Part shown: positions 16,936 through 25,431 of the stretch, in pieces | How positions within the stretch are numbered: position 1 is the first letter of the stretch | Layout of the letters: each line of letters begins with the position of its first letter | Origin: Nostoc sp. FACHB-110 | Lineage (GTDB): Bacteria; Cyanobacteriota; Cyanobacteriia; Cyanobacteriales; Nostocaceae | Reading direction: 5' to 3' | Assembly (NCBI RefSeq): GCF_014697425.1 | Contig: NZ_JACJRU010000042.1 | Coordinates: forward strand, 1 to 36,692 | Length of the DNA stretch: 36,692 nucleotides | The notes under the pieces: model-generated | The model's input: the letters and a program-made list of their open reading frames with translations, nothing else | Told to the model about the DNA's origin: nothing | Databases searched by the model: none | Position numbers and translations under genes: made by a program

Positions 16936-18216
16936 GTGAGCTTACAAACTCTAGTTGAACAAGCCAGCATCCCCCCATCAGGTACAGTGTCATCTATCCC
17001 CTTTGATCCGGATAGCTTTAACGAAGCTGTAATGTCTACCTATGGCAGGTTTCCTTTAGCCCTAGAAAAGGGTGCAGGTTGCCGGGTTTGGGATACACAG
17101 GGGCGGGAGTACCTAGATTTTGTGGCGGGGATTGCCACTTGCACACTAGGACACGCCCACCCAGCTATGGTTGAAGCTGTGACACGTCAAATTCAGAAGT
17201 TGCATCACGTTTCTAATTTGTACTATATTCCCGAACAAGGTGAATTAGCCAAATGGATTATCCAGCATTCCTGTGCCGATCGCGTATTTTTCTGTAATTC
17301 TGGTGCGGAAGCTAATGAAGCGGCGATTAAACTCGCACGCAAATATGCCCATACAGTTCTAGAAATAGAAAAGCCCATTATTCTTACAGCTAATGCTAGT
17401 TTCCACGGGCGGACTTTGGCAACAATTACTGCTACTGGGCAAGCAAAGTATCAAAAATATTTTGATCCCCTAGTGCCTGGGTTCCATTACGTACCTTACA
17501 ACGATATTTCTGCTATAGAAGTTGCTATTAGCGAATTAGATGAAGGTGACTATCAAGTAGCTGCGATTTTAATAGAACCATTGCAGGGAGAAGGTGGTGT
17601 GCGCCCTGGTGATGTGGCTTATTTCCAAAAGCTGCGGCAGATTTGTAATGAAACGGGCATTTTATTAATTTTTGATGAGGTGCAAGTTGGGATGGGACGT
17701 AGTGGTAAGTTATGGGGTTATGAACATCTCGGTGTAGAACCAGATATCTTTACCAGTGCGAAAGGCTTAGGCGGCGGTATCCCCATCGGCGCAATGATGA
17801 GCAAAAAATTCTGCGATGTTTTCCAACCAGGAGAACACGCCAGCACCTTTGGTGGTAATCCTTTTGTTTGTGGTGTGGCGTTGAGTGTGTGCCAAACCTT
17901 AGAACAGGAGAATATTTTGCAGAATGTCCAAGAACGGGGTGAACAGTTGCGTGTAGGATTAAATGCGATCGCAGCTAAATATCCCAATCACATCTCTGAG
18001 GTTCGGGGTTGGGGTTTAATCAATGGTATGGAATTGCAAGCAGACATCCCGTTAACTGCGGCTGATGTCGTCAATGCAGCTATTCAAGAAGGTTTATTAC
18101 TTGTACCCGCAGGCCCCAAGGTTGTACGGTTTGTCCCACCTTTGATTGTTAGCGAAGCAGAAATCGATTTAGCATTACAAATGCTAGAAAAAGCTTTGGC
18201 GAAAATCACAGGTTAA
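16936..18216 (+). CDS. argD: Acetylornithine aminotransferase (PLP, arginine biosynthesis)
   Basis: Class III PLP aminotransferase converting N-acetylglutamate semialdehyde and glutamate to N-acetylornithine and 2-oxoglutarate. From the GTG at 16936 the protein has 426 residues: NSGAEANEAA (121-130) contacts the cofactor phosphate, Asp247 in FDEVQ binds the pyridine nitrogen, and Lys276 in SAKGLGGG forms the Schiff base. The frame is open much further upstream (16789), but AGGAGGAG at 16923-16930, five bases before the GTG, fixes the start. The extra N-terminal frame runs through the end of the TIR element. Other class III enzymes (ornithine or GABA aminotransferase) are close relatives; the length and SFHGRT motif favour ArgD. 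It appears monocistronic. Confidence 0.93.
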   Translation: MSLQTLVEQASIPPSGTVSSIPFDPDSFNEAVMSTYGRFPLALEKGAGCRVWDTQGREYLDFVAGIATCTLGHAHPAMVEAVTRQIQKLHHVSNLYYIPEQGELAKWIIQHSCADRVFFCNSGAEANEAAIKLARKYAHTVLEIEKPIILTANASFHGRTLATITATGQAKYQKYFDPLVPGFHYVPYNDISAIEVAISELDEGDYQVAAILIEPLQGEGGVRPGDVAYFQKLRQICNETGILLIFDEVQVGMGRSGKLWGYEHLGVEPDIFTSAKGLGGGIPIGAMMSKKFCDVFQPGEHASTFGGNPFVCGVALSVCQTLEQENILQNVQERGEQLRVGLNAIAAKYPNHISEVRGWGLINGMELQADIPLTAADVVNAAIQEGLLLVPAGPKVVRFVPPLIVSEAEIDLALQMLEKALAKITG

Positions 18217-18408
18217 TCAGGTAAAGATGAGGGTGTTAGGGTGTAGGGTTGACTCACTTATACCCCACATCCCTTTTTTTAACCTTGATTTTGAGGAATT
18301 TTTTTGGGTGCGATCGCTAAAAGCAATTTAAAGTTGCCTATTTTTTGAAAAGAATATTTTAAATAATTTATCTCTCTATTTTTAAATATATAAATATTCA
18401 ATCATTGA

Positions 18409-18495
18409 TTAATCAAAAAATACCCGATGTCTTAGAGAAATCGGGTATCTGATTGCGCTTGATTTGCCCATAGCAGCAGAGTTGGCAACATTCAT
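18409..18495 (-). CDS. Possible small protein (28 aa) or small RNA on the minus strand
   Basis: An ATG at 18495 opens a 28-codon frame (MNVANSAAMGKSSAIRYPIS, then LRHRVFFD) on the strand opposite to its neighbours. Its last codons lie inside the intrinsic terminator at 18415-18448, and the TAA stop falls just after the T-run. The codons are balanced and the peptide is basic with no transmembrane segment. No strong ribosome-binding site is visible, so the feature may instead be a non-coding RNA whose 3' end is this terminator. I know of no family. Confidence 0.3.
   Translation of the reverse strand: MNVANSAAMGKSSAIRYPISLRHRVFFD
18415..18448 (-). terminator. Intrinsic terminator on the minus strand
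   Basis: On the minus strand a 9-bp stem ATACCCGAT/ATCGGGTAT (18448-18440 with 18428-18420, 11-base loop) is followed at once by TTTTT. There is no annotated minus-strand gene between argD and the MscS gene, so it points to an unrecognised minus-strand transcript. The rest of 18217-18626 shows a HIP1 site near 18309 and nothing else clear. Confidence 0.6.
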
Positions 18496-18626
18496 ATTGA
18501 TGCTAATGATAGATTCATTCTCTATTTTTTTAGTGTAGTTGTTAATTAAGTAGATTTACTAAAATCAATTTTGGAACATGACTAAAGCAATAGTCAAAAG
18601 TGAATTTTACTCAAGGAGGTGTTAGA

Positions 18627-20240
18627 GTGCATTTGCGATTTTTGGCGATTTTTTGCTCAATCACTGTCTCTACTGTGGCATTACCTGTGACAGCCCAGAT
18701 TCCGCTTTTACCACTGTTGCAAACTCCTAACAGTCCCAGTAATGAATCAGATAATCGCATTGTTTCTGGCTGGGTTTATTTAGACGGTCGCCGTTTATTT
18801 CAGATAGGTGCAAATAGAAGCAATTTTCCAGAGCGTTTACAAAATATTCAACGCAATTTGAACCAAATTAGCCAGAATTATTTTCAATCATCTGCACAAA
18901 AAGTCAATGTAGAAGTCCGTTCAGTTAATGCAATACCAGTAATTCAGGTTAATGGCGAATACTTAATGAGTGTGACTGCTGACGATGCCAAACTCAGACA
19001 GGAAGAACAGTCAATATCAGCAGATCAACTTGCCGAATTACTGCAAGAAGAATTACCACGAGCAAAACAAGAACGCCAAACTCAATATCTAATCAGTCAA
19101 GGTAAAATCGCTGCGGGTATCGGCATTTTCATGATGCTTGCGAGTGGTGGCGTTTATTACTACCAACGTCGTTCTCGAAGAGATTTTGTACACTCTATTC
19201 CTTTAACCACTCCCACAGCTCAACCAATTGCTACTCAACTTACACAACAGCAACATCAACACATTAAAGAAGCCAAAAAAAGATTATTTCAGCTAACACA
19301 AGCTGGAATTTGGGGCGGTGGAAGTTACATTATTTTAGGTTTATTTCCTTACAGCCGACCGCTTCAGGTAGTATTTTTGACGGCTGCTCAAATTCCTGTG
19401 CGGTTAGCTGTGGTGGGGCTAGGCATTTATGTAGCTGCACGTTTGAGTTATGCGCTGATTGATCGTTTTGCTTCAACACTTATCAGTAGTGGGGCTTTAT
19501 TAAGCTCAGATACTTCTGAACGCCTCAGATTACGAGTTTCGACATTTTCGGGTGTCACAAAAAGTATTATCACTATTATTTTGATGGTCGTTGGTATCTT
19601 ACTAGGACTAATTTCTCTTGGTGTAGATATCGTGCCATTACTTGCAGGTGTAAGTTTAGTGGGGGTTGCTGTTTCTCTGGCTTCTCAAAACCTGATTAAA
19701 GATGCAATTAATGGTTTCTTGATTATCTTAGAAGACCAGTATGCTTTAGGTGATGTGATTAATGTCGGCAATGTTGGCGGTTTAGTAGAAAATCTCAACT
19801 TGCGAATGACACAGTTGCGAGATTCGGAGGGACGCTTGATTACTATTCCTAATAGTGAGATTAAAGTTGTAGCTAACCTTTCGAGTCGTTGGTCAAGGGC
19901 TGATTTAACAGTGCCAATTGCTTATGAGGCTGATGTTGACCATGCTTTAAAATTGATTGAAAAAGTAGCCTTAGAAATGGATCAAGATCCAAAATGGCAG
20001 CAACAAATTGTGGAAACTCCGCAAGTTTTAGGAATTGATAATTTTGGCGATCGCGGTTTAATCATCCGTGTCTGGATTAAAACCCAACCCCTCAAGCAAT
20101 GGGATGTCGCCCGCGAATACCGCCGCCGCCTCAAAATTACCCTCGACCAAGCCGGAATTGCTATCCCCGTACCACAACAAGCAATTTGGGTAAACGATGC
20201 ACAGTTGTTGAATGCACAGACGAATGGTAAGGGCGATTAG
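18627..20240 (+). CDS. MscS-family mechanosensitive channel with secretion signal
   Basis: Predicted inner-membrane channel protecting against osmotic downshift. The start is the GTG at 18627, six bases after a perfect AAGGAGGT (18613-18620); the frame opens earlier but without such a site. The protein (537 aa) has a signal peptide (about 1-25, ending VTA-Q), a periplasmic domain, a first membrane segment near 170-190, then two or three hydrophobic stretches. The MscS pore helix region (PLLAGVSLVGVAVSLASQNLIKD, split here for length: PLLAGVSLVGVAVS and LASQNLIKD) follows, then the beta domain with IPNSEI and the C-terminal alpha/beta domain ending IPVPQQAIWV. An N-terminal extension is usual for cyanobacterial members. 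Ligand-gated YbdG/YkuT-like behaviour is possible; ion selectivity cannot be read. Confidence 0.9.
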   Translation: MHLRFLAIFCSITVSTVALPVTAQIPLLPLLQTPNSPSNESDNRIVSGWVYLDGRRLFQIGANRSNFPERLQNIQRNLNQISQNYFQSSAQKVNVEVRSVNAIPVIQVNGEYLMSVTADDAKLRQEEQSISADQLAELLQEELPRAKQERQTQYLISQGKIAAGIGIFMMLASGGVYYYQRRSRRDFVHSIPLTTPTAQPIATQLTQQQHQHIKEAKKRLFQLTQAGIWGGGSYIILGLFPYSRPLQVVFLTAAQIPVRLAVVGLGIYVAARLSYALIDRFASTLISSGALLSSDTSERLRLRVSTFSGVTKSIITIILMVVGILLGLISLGVDIVPLLAGVSLVGVAVSLASQNLIKDAINGFLIILEDQYALGDVINVGNVGGLVENLNLRMTQLRDSEGRLITIPNSEIKVVANLSSRWSRADLTVPIAYEADVDHALKLIEKVALEMDQDPKWQQQIVETPQVLGIDNFGDRGLIIRVWIKTQPLKQWDVAREYRRRLKITLDQAGIAIPVPQQAIWVNDAQLLNAQTNGKGD

Positions 20241-20258
20241 TCATTTGTGATTTGTATG

Positions 20259-20308
20259 TCTTGTGGTGCGGGCATACTTCGGCAAGCTCAGTACAAGTCT
20301 TGCCTGCC
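20259..20308. repeat. Interspersed repeat, inverted copy of 15200-15249
   Basis: The core 20273-20304 is identical over 32 bases to the reverse complement of 15204-15235. The left flank begins TCTTGTGGTGCGGGCATAC. It directly follows the MscS gene. A further short palindromic stretch with repeated GTAC and TGTAC lies at 20322-20347. Confidence 0.7.
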
Positions 20309-20376
20309 GCTTGGCACAATCAGTACAAATGTACTATAATATGTACAGCGTCCACAAATCCTAGTGCAGTGCAATT

Positions 20377-20640
20377 ATGATCAAGCATTACATTCTCAAT
20401 CTCAATCCAACTGCCAAGCACGAATGGGATCGCTGTATTTTACGTGACCCACTGACTGCAAAACGTCCAGATTTACCCCGCTTAATTGCTGAAGCGGTTG
20501 GTGCGGATACGGGGAGTTATTTAGTTAGTGTGAATATCGAAGTTCAGGTGTTAGAACAAGCTGCTGTCCCGCAAGCGGAACAATTGTCGCTTTCTTTTCC
20601 CGAAGTATCTGTGCAGTCGCCAATGAGGGAAGCGGCTTAG
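20377..20640 (+). CDS. Hypothetical protein (87 aa)
   Basis: I do not recognise it. The protein is soluble and slightly acidic toward the C-terminus, with an N-terminal strand (KHYILNLNP), a conserved-looking RDPLTAKRPDLPRLIAEAV segment and a second strand SYLVSVNIEVQVLE, followed by a Pro/Ser/Glu-rich tail. It has no signal peptide or Cys. The ATG at 20377 lacks a clear ribosome-binding site. It is followed by a strong bidirectional terminator and seems to stand alone. The frame has normal codon usage, which is the main argument for a real gene. Confidence 0.55.
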   Translation: MIKHYILNLNPTAKHEWDRCILRDPLTAKRPDLPRLIAEAVGADTGSYLVSVNIEVQVLEQAAVPQAEQLSLSFPEVSVQSPMREAA

Positions 20641-20695
20641 TTAGGGGAATTATCACCATTCAGAAAATTGAAAAGTAAAAGGTGCGATCGCACAA

Positions 20696-20724
20696 AACCC
20701 CGACTTTTGAGAAAAGTTGGGGTT
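20696..20724. terminator. Bidirectional intrinsic terminator
   Basis: AACCCCGACTTTT (20696-20708) pairs with AAAAGTTGGGGTT (20712-20724) over 13 positions with one G-T wobble and a GAG loop. Minus-strand readers (the epimerase gene ends 8 bp away) meet TTTTG at the stem's end; plus-strand readers meet TTCTTAAATTT. It serves two converging genes. Confidence 0.75.
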
Positions 20725-20731
20725 CTTAAAT

Positions 20732-21910
20732 TTATGACTGATTACTCAAAGCCTGAAACTGCTGCCAGCATAAATACAACGCGCGCGGTACGTGAAAACA
20801 CCCCTTCCACTTGCCGCCTTTGAGATTTAACAGCACTTCTCCACGCCGATTTAGATAACCAAACCACTCACCATATTCGGCATCTGCAAAATGATTCCAG
20901 GCGTAATCGTGCATTTTTTGATACCACTCCCAACAAGCTGCACGTCCTGTCAGACGATACCCCATCGCCAATGCAACTAAAGATTCTAGATGTACCCACC
21001 ACAATTTTTGATCCCATTCAAGTTGTTGTGGTGGATGCCCTGCTGCATCCATAAAGTAATACAAACCGCCATACTCTTGATCCCAAGCAAAGTTGAGAAT
21101 ATTCAACACCACATCAACAGCTTGGTGAATAGTTTGATGGTCGTTTTTGCGTCGGGCAATGTCCATAATAAACCACATAGCTTCGATGCCATGACCAGGA
21201 TTAATCAACCGCCCTTCAAAACAATCCATGTGGGAACCATCAGGGGCAACATTTTCATACATTAACCCTCGTTCTTGGTCGAGGAAATCAGTCATTACTT
21301 CCTTAACAGTTTCAGCCAAAACACTCTCTAGGGTTTCGCTGGGTAACAGCCATGCCATTTCTAGTGTCAGGTTAGCTAAAATCATTGGCACAGCTAGAGA
21401 TTTCATTGGGCGTGTGCCCGGATAAGTTTTAGTATATTTACCCTTGGGGTTATCTTTGCGACGCAAAACGTTATTGTAAGCTTGCAATGCCACATCCTTA
21501 GCCCACTCTTGGCCAGAGGCCAAAGCGTATTGACTAAATGCCATCGCGGCAAAACAATCAGAAAATATATTGTAAGGCTGTACTAAAGGCTGACCTTCAC
21601 GAGTCAGAGAAAAATACCAATTTCCGTCGGCATCTCTGCCTTGTTGGGCCAGAAATTCCGCACCGTTACTAGCAATTTTGAGCCAGTTTTCGCGTTTTTC
21701 TAGCTGATTACACAACATCGAAAAAGTCCAGACTTGACGGTTTTGCAACCAAATAAATTTATCGGTGTCGTAAACTTGACCTTGACGGTTTAAGCAGGTG
21801 AAATAACCGCCGTGTTCCCAATCTATTGAATGTTGTTCCCAAAATGGAAGTACATCATGGAAAAGTGCGTTCTGATAAAGTTCCGCCAGTGCTGGAAAAT
21901 CTTGCCCCAT
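20732..21910 (-). CDS. N-acylglucosamine 2-epimerase family protein
   Basis: AGE/renin-binding-protein family (alpha6/alpha6 barrel), expected to interconvert N-acetylglucosamine and N-acetylmannosamine, as reported for the Synechocystis homologue Slr1975. The ATG at 21910 (MGQDFPALAELYQ) gives 392 residues, the usual length, and follows AAGGGGA. A GTG at 21955 is in frame but has no such site. Visible family features: HGGYFTCLNRQG near the N-terminus, NIFSDCFAAMA, the catalytic-region GHGIEAMWF with its His, and the C-terminal WFGYLNRRGE and KGCFHVPRAL. No signal peptide. It is divergent to leuC and convergent with the 87-residue gene. The close relatives cellobiose epimerase and mannose isomerase are the main alternatives. 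Confidence 0.85.
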   Translation of the reverse strand: MGQDFPALAELYQNALFHDVLPFWEQHSIDWEHGGYFTCLNRQGQVYDTDKFIWLQNRQVWTFSMLCNQLEKRENWLKIASNGAEFLAQQGRDADGNWYFSLTREGQPLVQPYNIFSDCFAAMAFSQYALASGQEWAKDVALQAYNNVLRRKDNPKGKYTKTYPGTRPMKSLAVPMILANLTLEMAWLLPSETLESVLAETVKEVMTDFLDQERGLMYENVAPDGSHMDCFEGRLINPGHGIEAMWFIMDIARRKNDHQTIHQAVDVVLNILNFAWDQEYGGLYYFMDAAGHPPQQLEWDQKLWWVHLESLVALAMGYRLTGRAACWEWYQKMHDYAWNHFADAEYGEWFGYLNRRGEVLLNLKGGKWKGCFHVPRALYLCWQQFQALSNQS

Positions 21911-22118
21911 ATATTTTTCCCCTTTTATGCCAACAGCAACAGCGTCAATTATCACCTTGACGGGAATGGACTACAAGTTTTTCAGAAAGTTGCGGCAATC
22001 TGATGAAATTAATCAACTACTAGGGAAAATCGCAAGTATCACAATAATTTCATACTTCAAACTTTCGTCGCTTTTTTGATAGGATGAAGGCTCTGACTCG
22101 TTACATAACGATAGACGT

Positions 22119-23522
22119 ATGAGTAAAGGTACTTTATTTGATAAAGTTTGGGACTTACATACAGTTGGAACGCTTCCTTCTGGACTGACACAACTATTTA
22201 TTGGGCTGCATCTGATTCATGAAGTCACCAGTCCCCAAGCCTTTGCTATGTTACGGGAACGAGGTTTAAAAGTTTTGTTTCCGCAACGCACTGTTGCTAC
22301 GGTAGATCACATTGTGCCAACAGATAATCAGGCGCGTCCGTTTGCTGATACGGTGGCGGAAGCCATGATTCAAGCATTGGAACAAAACTGTCAAGAAAAT
22401 AATTTAACTTTTTATAATATAGGTTCTGGCAATCAAGGTATTGTTCACGTCATTGCGCCAGAATTAGGCTTAACACAACCAGGAATGACTATAGCTTGTG
22501 GTGATAGTCACACCTCTAGTCATGGGGCCTTTGGTGCGATCGCATTTGGGATTGGTACTAGCCAAGTACGCGACGTTCTTGCCTCTCAAACCCTGGCTTT
22601 AGCTAAACTCAAAGTCCGTAAAATTGAAATCAACGGTACACTCAACCCCGGTGTCTACGCTAAAGATGTGATTCTGCATATCATCCGTACCCTCGGTGTT
22701 AAAGGTGGTGTAGGCTACGCCTACGAATTTGCCGGAACTACCTTTGAACAAATGAGTATGGAAGAACGGATGACCGTTTGCAATATGGCAATTGAAGGTG
22801 GTGCAAGATGCGGTTACGTCAACCCCGATCGCGTCACCTATGATTATCTCAATGGGAGAGATTTCGCCCCTAAAGGTGAAGATTGGAATCAAGCAGTCAC
22901 TTGGTGGGAATCTATCAAGAGTGATGCTAATGCCGAATATGATGATGTAGTCGTCTTTGACGCAGCCGAAATTCCCCCCACAGTTACCTGGGGTATTACA
23001 CCCGGTCAAGGTATTGGGATCAATCAATTCATCCCCAAACCCGAAGAATTACCCGAAGAAGACCGCTTCGTTGCCGAGGAAGCATATCGCTACATGGATT
23101 TGTTACCTGGACAACCCATCAAAGGTACAAAAATCGATGTCTGCTTTATCGGTAGCTGCACTAACGGCCGCATCAGCGACTTGCGAGAAGCAGCCAAAAT
23201 TGCCCAAGGTCGCCACATTGCCGAAGGAGTCAAAGCCTTTGTCGTCCCTGGTTCCGAACGAGTCAAGCAAGAAGCCGAAGCCGAAGGATTAGACAAAATC
23301 TTTGAAGCAGCTGGCTTTGAATGGCGCGAACCAGGCTGTTCGATGTGTCTAGCGATGAACCCCGACAAACTCCAAGGTAGACAAATCAGTGCTTCCTCCT
23401 CAAACCGCAACTTCAAAGGCCGACAAGGTTCATCTTCCGGTCGCACCTTACTTATGAGTCCAGCAATGGTGGCAACTGCGGCCATTAAAGGCGAAGTAGC
23501 AGACGTGCGGGAATTGCTGTAG
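22119..23522 (+). CDS. leuC: 3-isopropylmalate dehydratase large subunit
   Basis: Forms with LeuD the isomerase that converts 2-isopropylmalate to 3-isopropylmalate in leucine synthesis. The 467-residue protein carries the aconitase-type 4Fe-4S ligands Cys347 (GSCTNG), Cys407 and Cys410 (PGCSMC). It also has DHIVPTDN (63-70), GDSHTSSHGAFG (128-139) and SSNRNFKGRQG near the C-terminus. Length is normal and there is no interruption. The ATG at 22119 follows an ordinary upstream region; ACGATAGACG shows no strong ribosome-binding site. leuD follows after 98 bp in the same direction, so the two are probably co-transcribed although a repeat lies between them. Confidence 0.96.
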   Translation: MSKGTLFDKVWDLHTVGTLPSGLTQLFIGLHLIHEVTSPQAFAMLRERGLKVLFPQRTVATVDHIVPTDNQARPFADTVAEAMIQALEQNCQENNLTFYNIGSGNQGIVHVIAPELGLTQPGMTIACGDSHTSSHGAFGAIAFGIGTSQVRDVLASQTLALAKLKVRKIEINGTLNPGVYAKDVILHIIRTLGVKGGVGYAYEFAGTTFEQMSMEERMTVCNMAIEGGARCGYVNPDRVTYDYLNGRDFAPKGEDWNQAVTWWESIKSDANAEYDDVVVFDAAEIPPTVTWGITPGQGIGINQFIPKPEELPEEDRFVAEEAYRYMDLLPGQPIKGTKIDVCFIGSCTNGRISDLREAAKIAQGRHIAEGVKAFVVPGSERVKQEAEAEGLDKIFEAAGFEWREPGCSMCLAMNPDKLQGRQISASSSNRNFKGRQGSSSGRTLLMSPAMVATAAIKGEVADVRELL

Positions 23523-23554
23523 GAGGCAAAAGGCAGGAGGTAGAAAATCATACT

Positions 23555-23594
23555 CAGCGTACCTCCGCGCTTACCTCCGCGCTACTCTGCGTTT
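23555..23594. repeat. CAGAG-family repeat between leuC and leuD
   Basis: On the minus strand this reads AAACGCAGAGTAGCGCGGAG and continues GTAAGCGCGGAGGTACGCTG. It matches the core of the element at 4404-4445 (AAACGCAGAGGGTGGCAGAG...). It has no terminal inverted repeats here. It sits inside a probable operon, so the transcript carries it. Confidence 0.65.
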
Positions 23595-23620
23595 AAAAAA
23601 ATTACGAATTAGAGAAACCT

Positions 23621-24226
23621 ATGGTCAGCGAAATTAAACAAGTATCCGGTAGCGGTATACCCTTAGTTGGTAATGATATCGATACAGACCGCATCATTCC
23701 AGCGCGTTTTTTAAAAGCCATCACCTTTGACGGCTTAGGCGAAGGTGCTTTTATTGATGACCGCACAGCTTTAAAAGGTGAGCATCCCTTCGATCAACCC
23801 CAATACCAAGGGGCAAAGGTATTAATTGTCAACCGTAATTTTGGCTGCGGTTCATCGCGGGAACACGCACCTCAAGCTCTTTCAAAATGGGGTATTCAAG
23901 CTTTAATCGGCGAAAGCTTTGCGGAAATTTTCTTTGGTAACTGCGTCGCCATTGGTGTACCTTGTGTAACTGCTGAGACGGAGACGATTAAAAAACTCCA
24001 AGAATTAGTAGCAGCGAATCCCCAAGCAGCAATCACAGTTAATTTAGAAACCTTACAAGTACAAATCGGTGACTTCACCGCCTCTGTTTTCATTGGCGAA
24101 GGTTCCAGAAATATGTTTGTTTCTGGCAGTTGGGATGCTTGCGGCCAGTTAGTCGCTAACGCGGAAAAAATTCGAGAAACAGCTGCAAAGCTGCCTTATA
24201 TCGGTTGGGGTAAGTTAGCCAGTTAG
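23621..24226 (+). CDS. leuD: 3-isopropylmalate dehydratase small subunit
   Basis: Swivelling small subunit of the LeuCD isomerase. The 201-residue protein has the family landmarks GNDIDTDRIIPARFLK near the N-terminus, NFGCGSSREHAPQAL in the substrate-binding loop and FAEIFFGNC after it. Size and frame are normal. The ATG at 23621 follows AGAGAAACCT, with GAG as a weak ribosome-binding site. A G/C-rich hairpin lies 25 bp downstream. Confidence 0.95.
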   Translation: MVSEIKQVSGSGIPLVGNDIDTDRIIPARFLKAITFDGLGEGAFIDDRTALKGEHPFDQPQYQGAKVLIVNRNFGCGSSREHAPQALSKWGIQALIGESFAEIFFGNCVAIGVPCVTAETETIKKLQELVAANPQAAITVNLETLQVQIGDFTASVFIGEGSRNMFVSGSWDACGQLVANAEKIRETAAKLPYIGWGKLAS

Positions 24227-24250
24227 ATTCACCTAATGGCTTGATGATGT

Positions 24251-24278
24251 TCCCCCTTTATTTAAAGGTGAAGGGGGA
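24251..24278. terminator. Hairpin after leuD
   Basis: TCCCCCTT (24251-24258) pairs with AAGGGGGA (24271-24278), 8 bp with a 12-base loop. It lies 25 bp beyond the leuD stop and between converging genes. No T-run follows on either strand, so termination efficiency is uncertain. Confidence 0.4.
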
Positions 24279-24346
24279 GAATGGTTTCAAGCTTCCGTGC
24301 GTTAGTACTAGGTATTACAAATTAATTAGCTTCACGTCGTTCAGAA

Positions 24347-25198
24347 TTATTTAGTATCAGTTTTTTCTGATTCCTTTTTCTCTTGTTGTATTTCACTAGC
24401 TTGTTGTACTTGTTGAATGTGAATATTATTCACTTGCAAAATAAATTGTTCAATTGCTTGGCTGGCTTTTTGTTGCTGCTCGCTTGTATCAGACAAGTCA
24501 TAGCAACGATAAGCTGGAGTCACACCCAAAATAAATTTTTCTTGTTCAGCCTCTAATAATTCTAAAGTTGTGTTAGCTGCTACCCATTTTTTTTGAAAAG
24601 GAAATGAGGTGACAATACTAGCAACTATTGAGGCAATAGCTGGACAAATTACTGGTAACCATTTCAGCCAAACTTGTCCTACTTCTAATTTATCCACCAA
24701 AACTAAAATTGGTGTAACTCCAGATAAAATAACAGTAGAAATTTGCAGAATATAGTAAAGATTTCTAGAGAGATTACGAGCTTTTTTATAATCATCAATT
24801 AAATCTTGGCAATACTGCAAAGCTTTCTCTCTGGCAGGAATCATCGGGTTGTTTTCTAAAAAACCGTTATTATTGCCTAGTAAATAACTATATATTTCAG
24901 CTTTTTTGGTAAGATATTGACGATTAGCAGCATTCTGCGAGTCCTGAAATAAATATCTGTTAAACAGAAACAGGAAAATCAGAATAGTTAAAGTAATGAC
25001 TCCAGTAATTACCAGATTTTTGTTATTTGCATAAACAGTTAGTAATATCCCACAGCAGACAAAAGCAGCAGCCAATAAATATTCCAATAGTTTTAATATG
25101 AATAATGTTTTCCGCTCTGCTAGTAGGGATAAATCTAAATTAGGAGAAATCTCTCTGTGTGGTTGCTGTTCAAAGGTAGAAATGTCGGAAGTAATCAT
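24347..25198 (-). CDS. DUF4231/SLATT-like four-helix membrane protein
   Basis: A 283-residue membrane protein with two hydrophobic hairpins: TM1-TM2 at about 37-80 (LEYLLAAAFVCCGILLTVY and LVITGVITLTILIFLFLF) and TM3-TM4 at about 145-195. A cytosolic linker lies between the hairpins, and the Gln/Glu-rich C-terminal tail is probably coiled. This layout matches DUF4231 and the wider SLATT group. Some SLATT proteins are pore-forming effectors joined to nucleotide-second-messenger defence genes, but no nucleotidyltransferase, protease or other partner is near it here, so a defence role is not supported. The ATG at 25198 lacks a strong ribosome-binding site. Confidence 0.65.
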   Translation of the reverse strand: MITSDISTFEQQPHREISPNLDLSLLAERKTLFILKLLEYLLAAAFVCCGILLTVYANNKNLVITGVITLTILIFLFLFNRYLFQDSQNAANRQYLTKKAEIYSYLLGNNNGFLENNPMIPAREKALQYCQDLIDDYKKARNLSRNLYYILQISTVILSGVTPILVLVDKLEVGQVWLKWLPVICPAIASIVASIVTSFPFQKKWVAANTTLELLEAEQEKFILGVTPAYRCYDLSDTSEQQQKASQAIEQFILQVNNIHIQQVQQASEIQQEKKESEKTDTK

Positions 25199-25323
25199 GA
25201 TAGTGTACGCAATAAATTGTTGTGTAAAATAAAATACTTTACGTCTGGACTAGAAATTGCTCGTTTCGTCTGTAAAGCTTAATAAATAAATGCTTTTAGA
25301 AAAACAATTTCAAGGCTCTATTA

Positions 25324-25351
25324 GCAGAAAGTGCTTTAAAACACTTTCTGC
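25324..25351 (-). terminator. Hairpin downstream of the txlA-like gene
   Basis: GCAGAAAGTG (25324-25333) and CACTTTCTGC (25342-25351) form a perfect 10-bp stem with an 8-base loop. It lies about 80 bp beyond the thioredoxin-like gene on the minus strand. Without a T-run it could be a terminator or a 3' stabilising structure. Confidence 0.45.
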
Positions 25352-25431
25352 GTAAAGATTTAGTATGTTATAACACAGCAATTCTGCATACGTGTAGACA
25401 CATCGCTCAATATTAAGCTGCCCCTATCCTG

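Noticed and set aside
22599..23027. 142-codon minus-strand frame inside leuC
   Set aside because: A shadow of a strongly coding region; composition is that of antisense to a conserved gene and no start signal is present.
23090..23551. 153-codon minus-strand frame over the end of leuC
   Set aside because: Antisense to the conserved iron-sulfur region of leuC, ends in intergenic repeat, and shows no domain.
24347..25198. SLATT-like protein as a phage-defence effector
   Set aside because: No nucleotidyltransferase, protease, TIR or other partner adjacent; neighbours are metabolic and redox genes.
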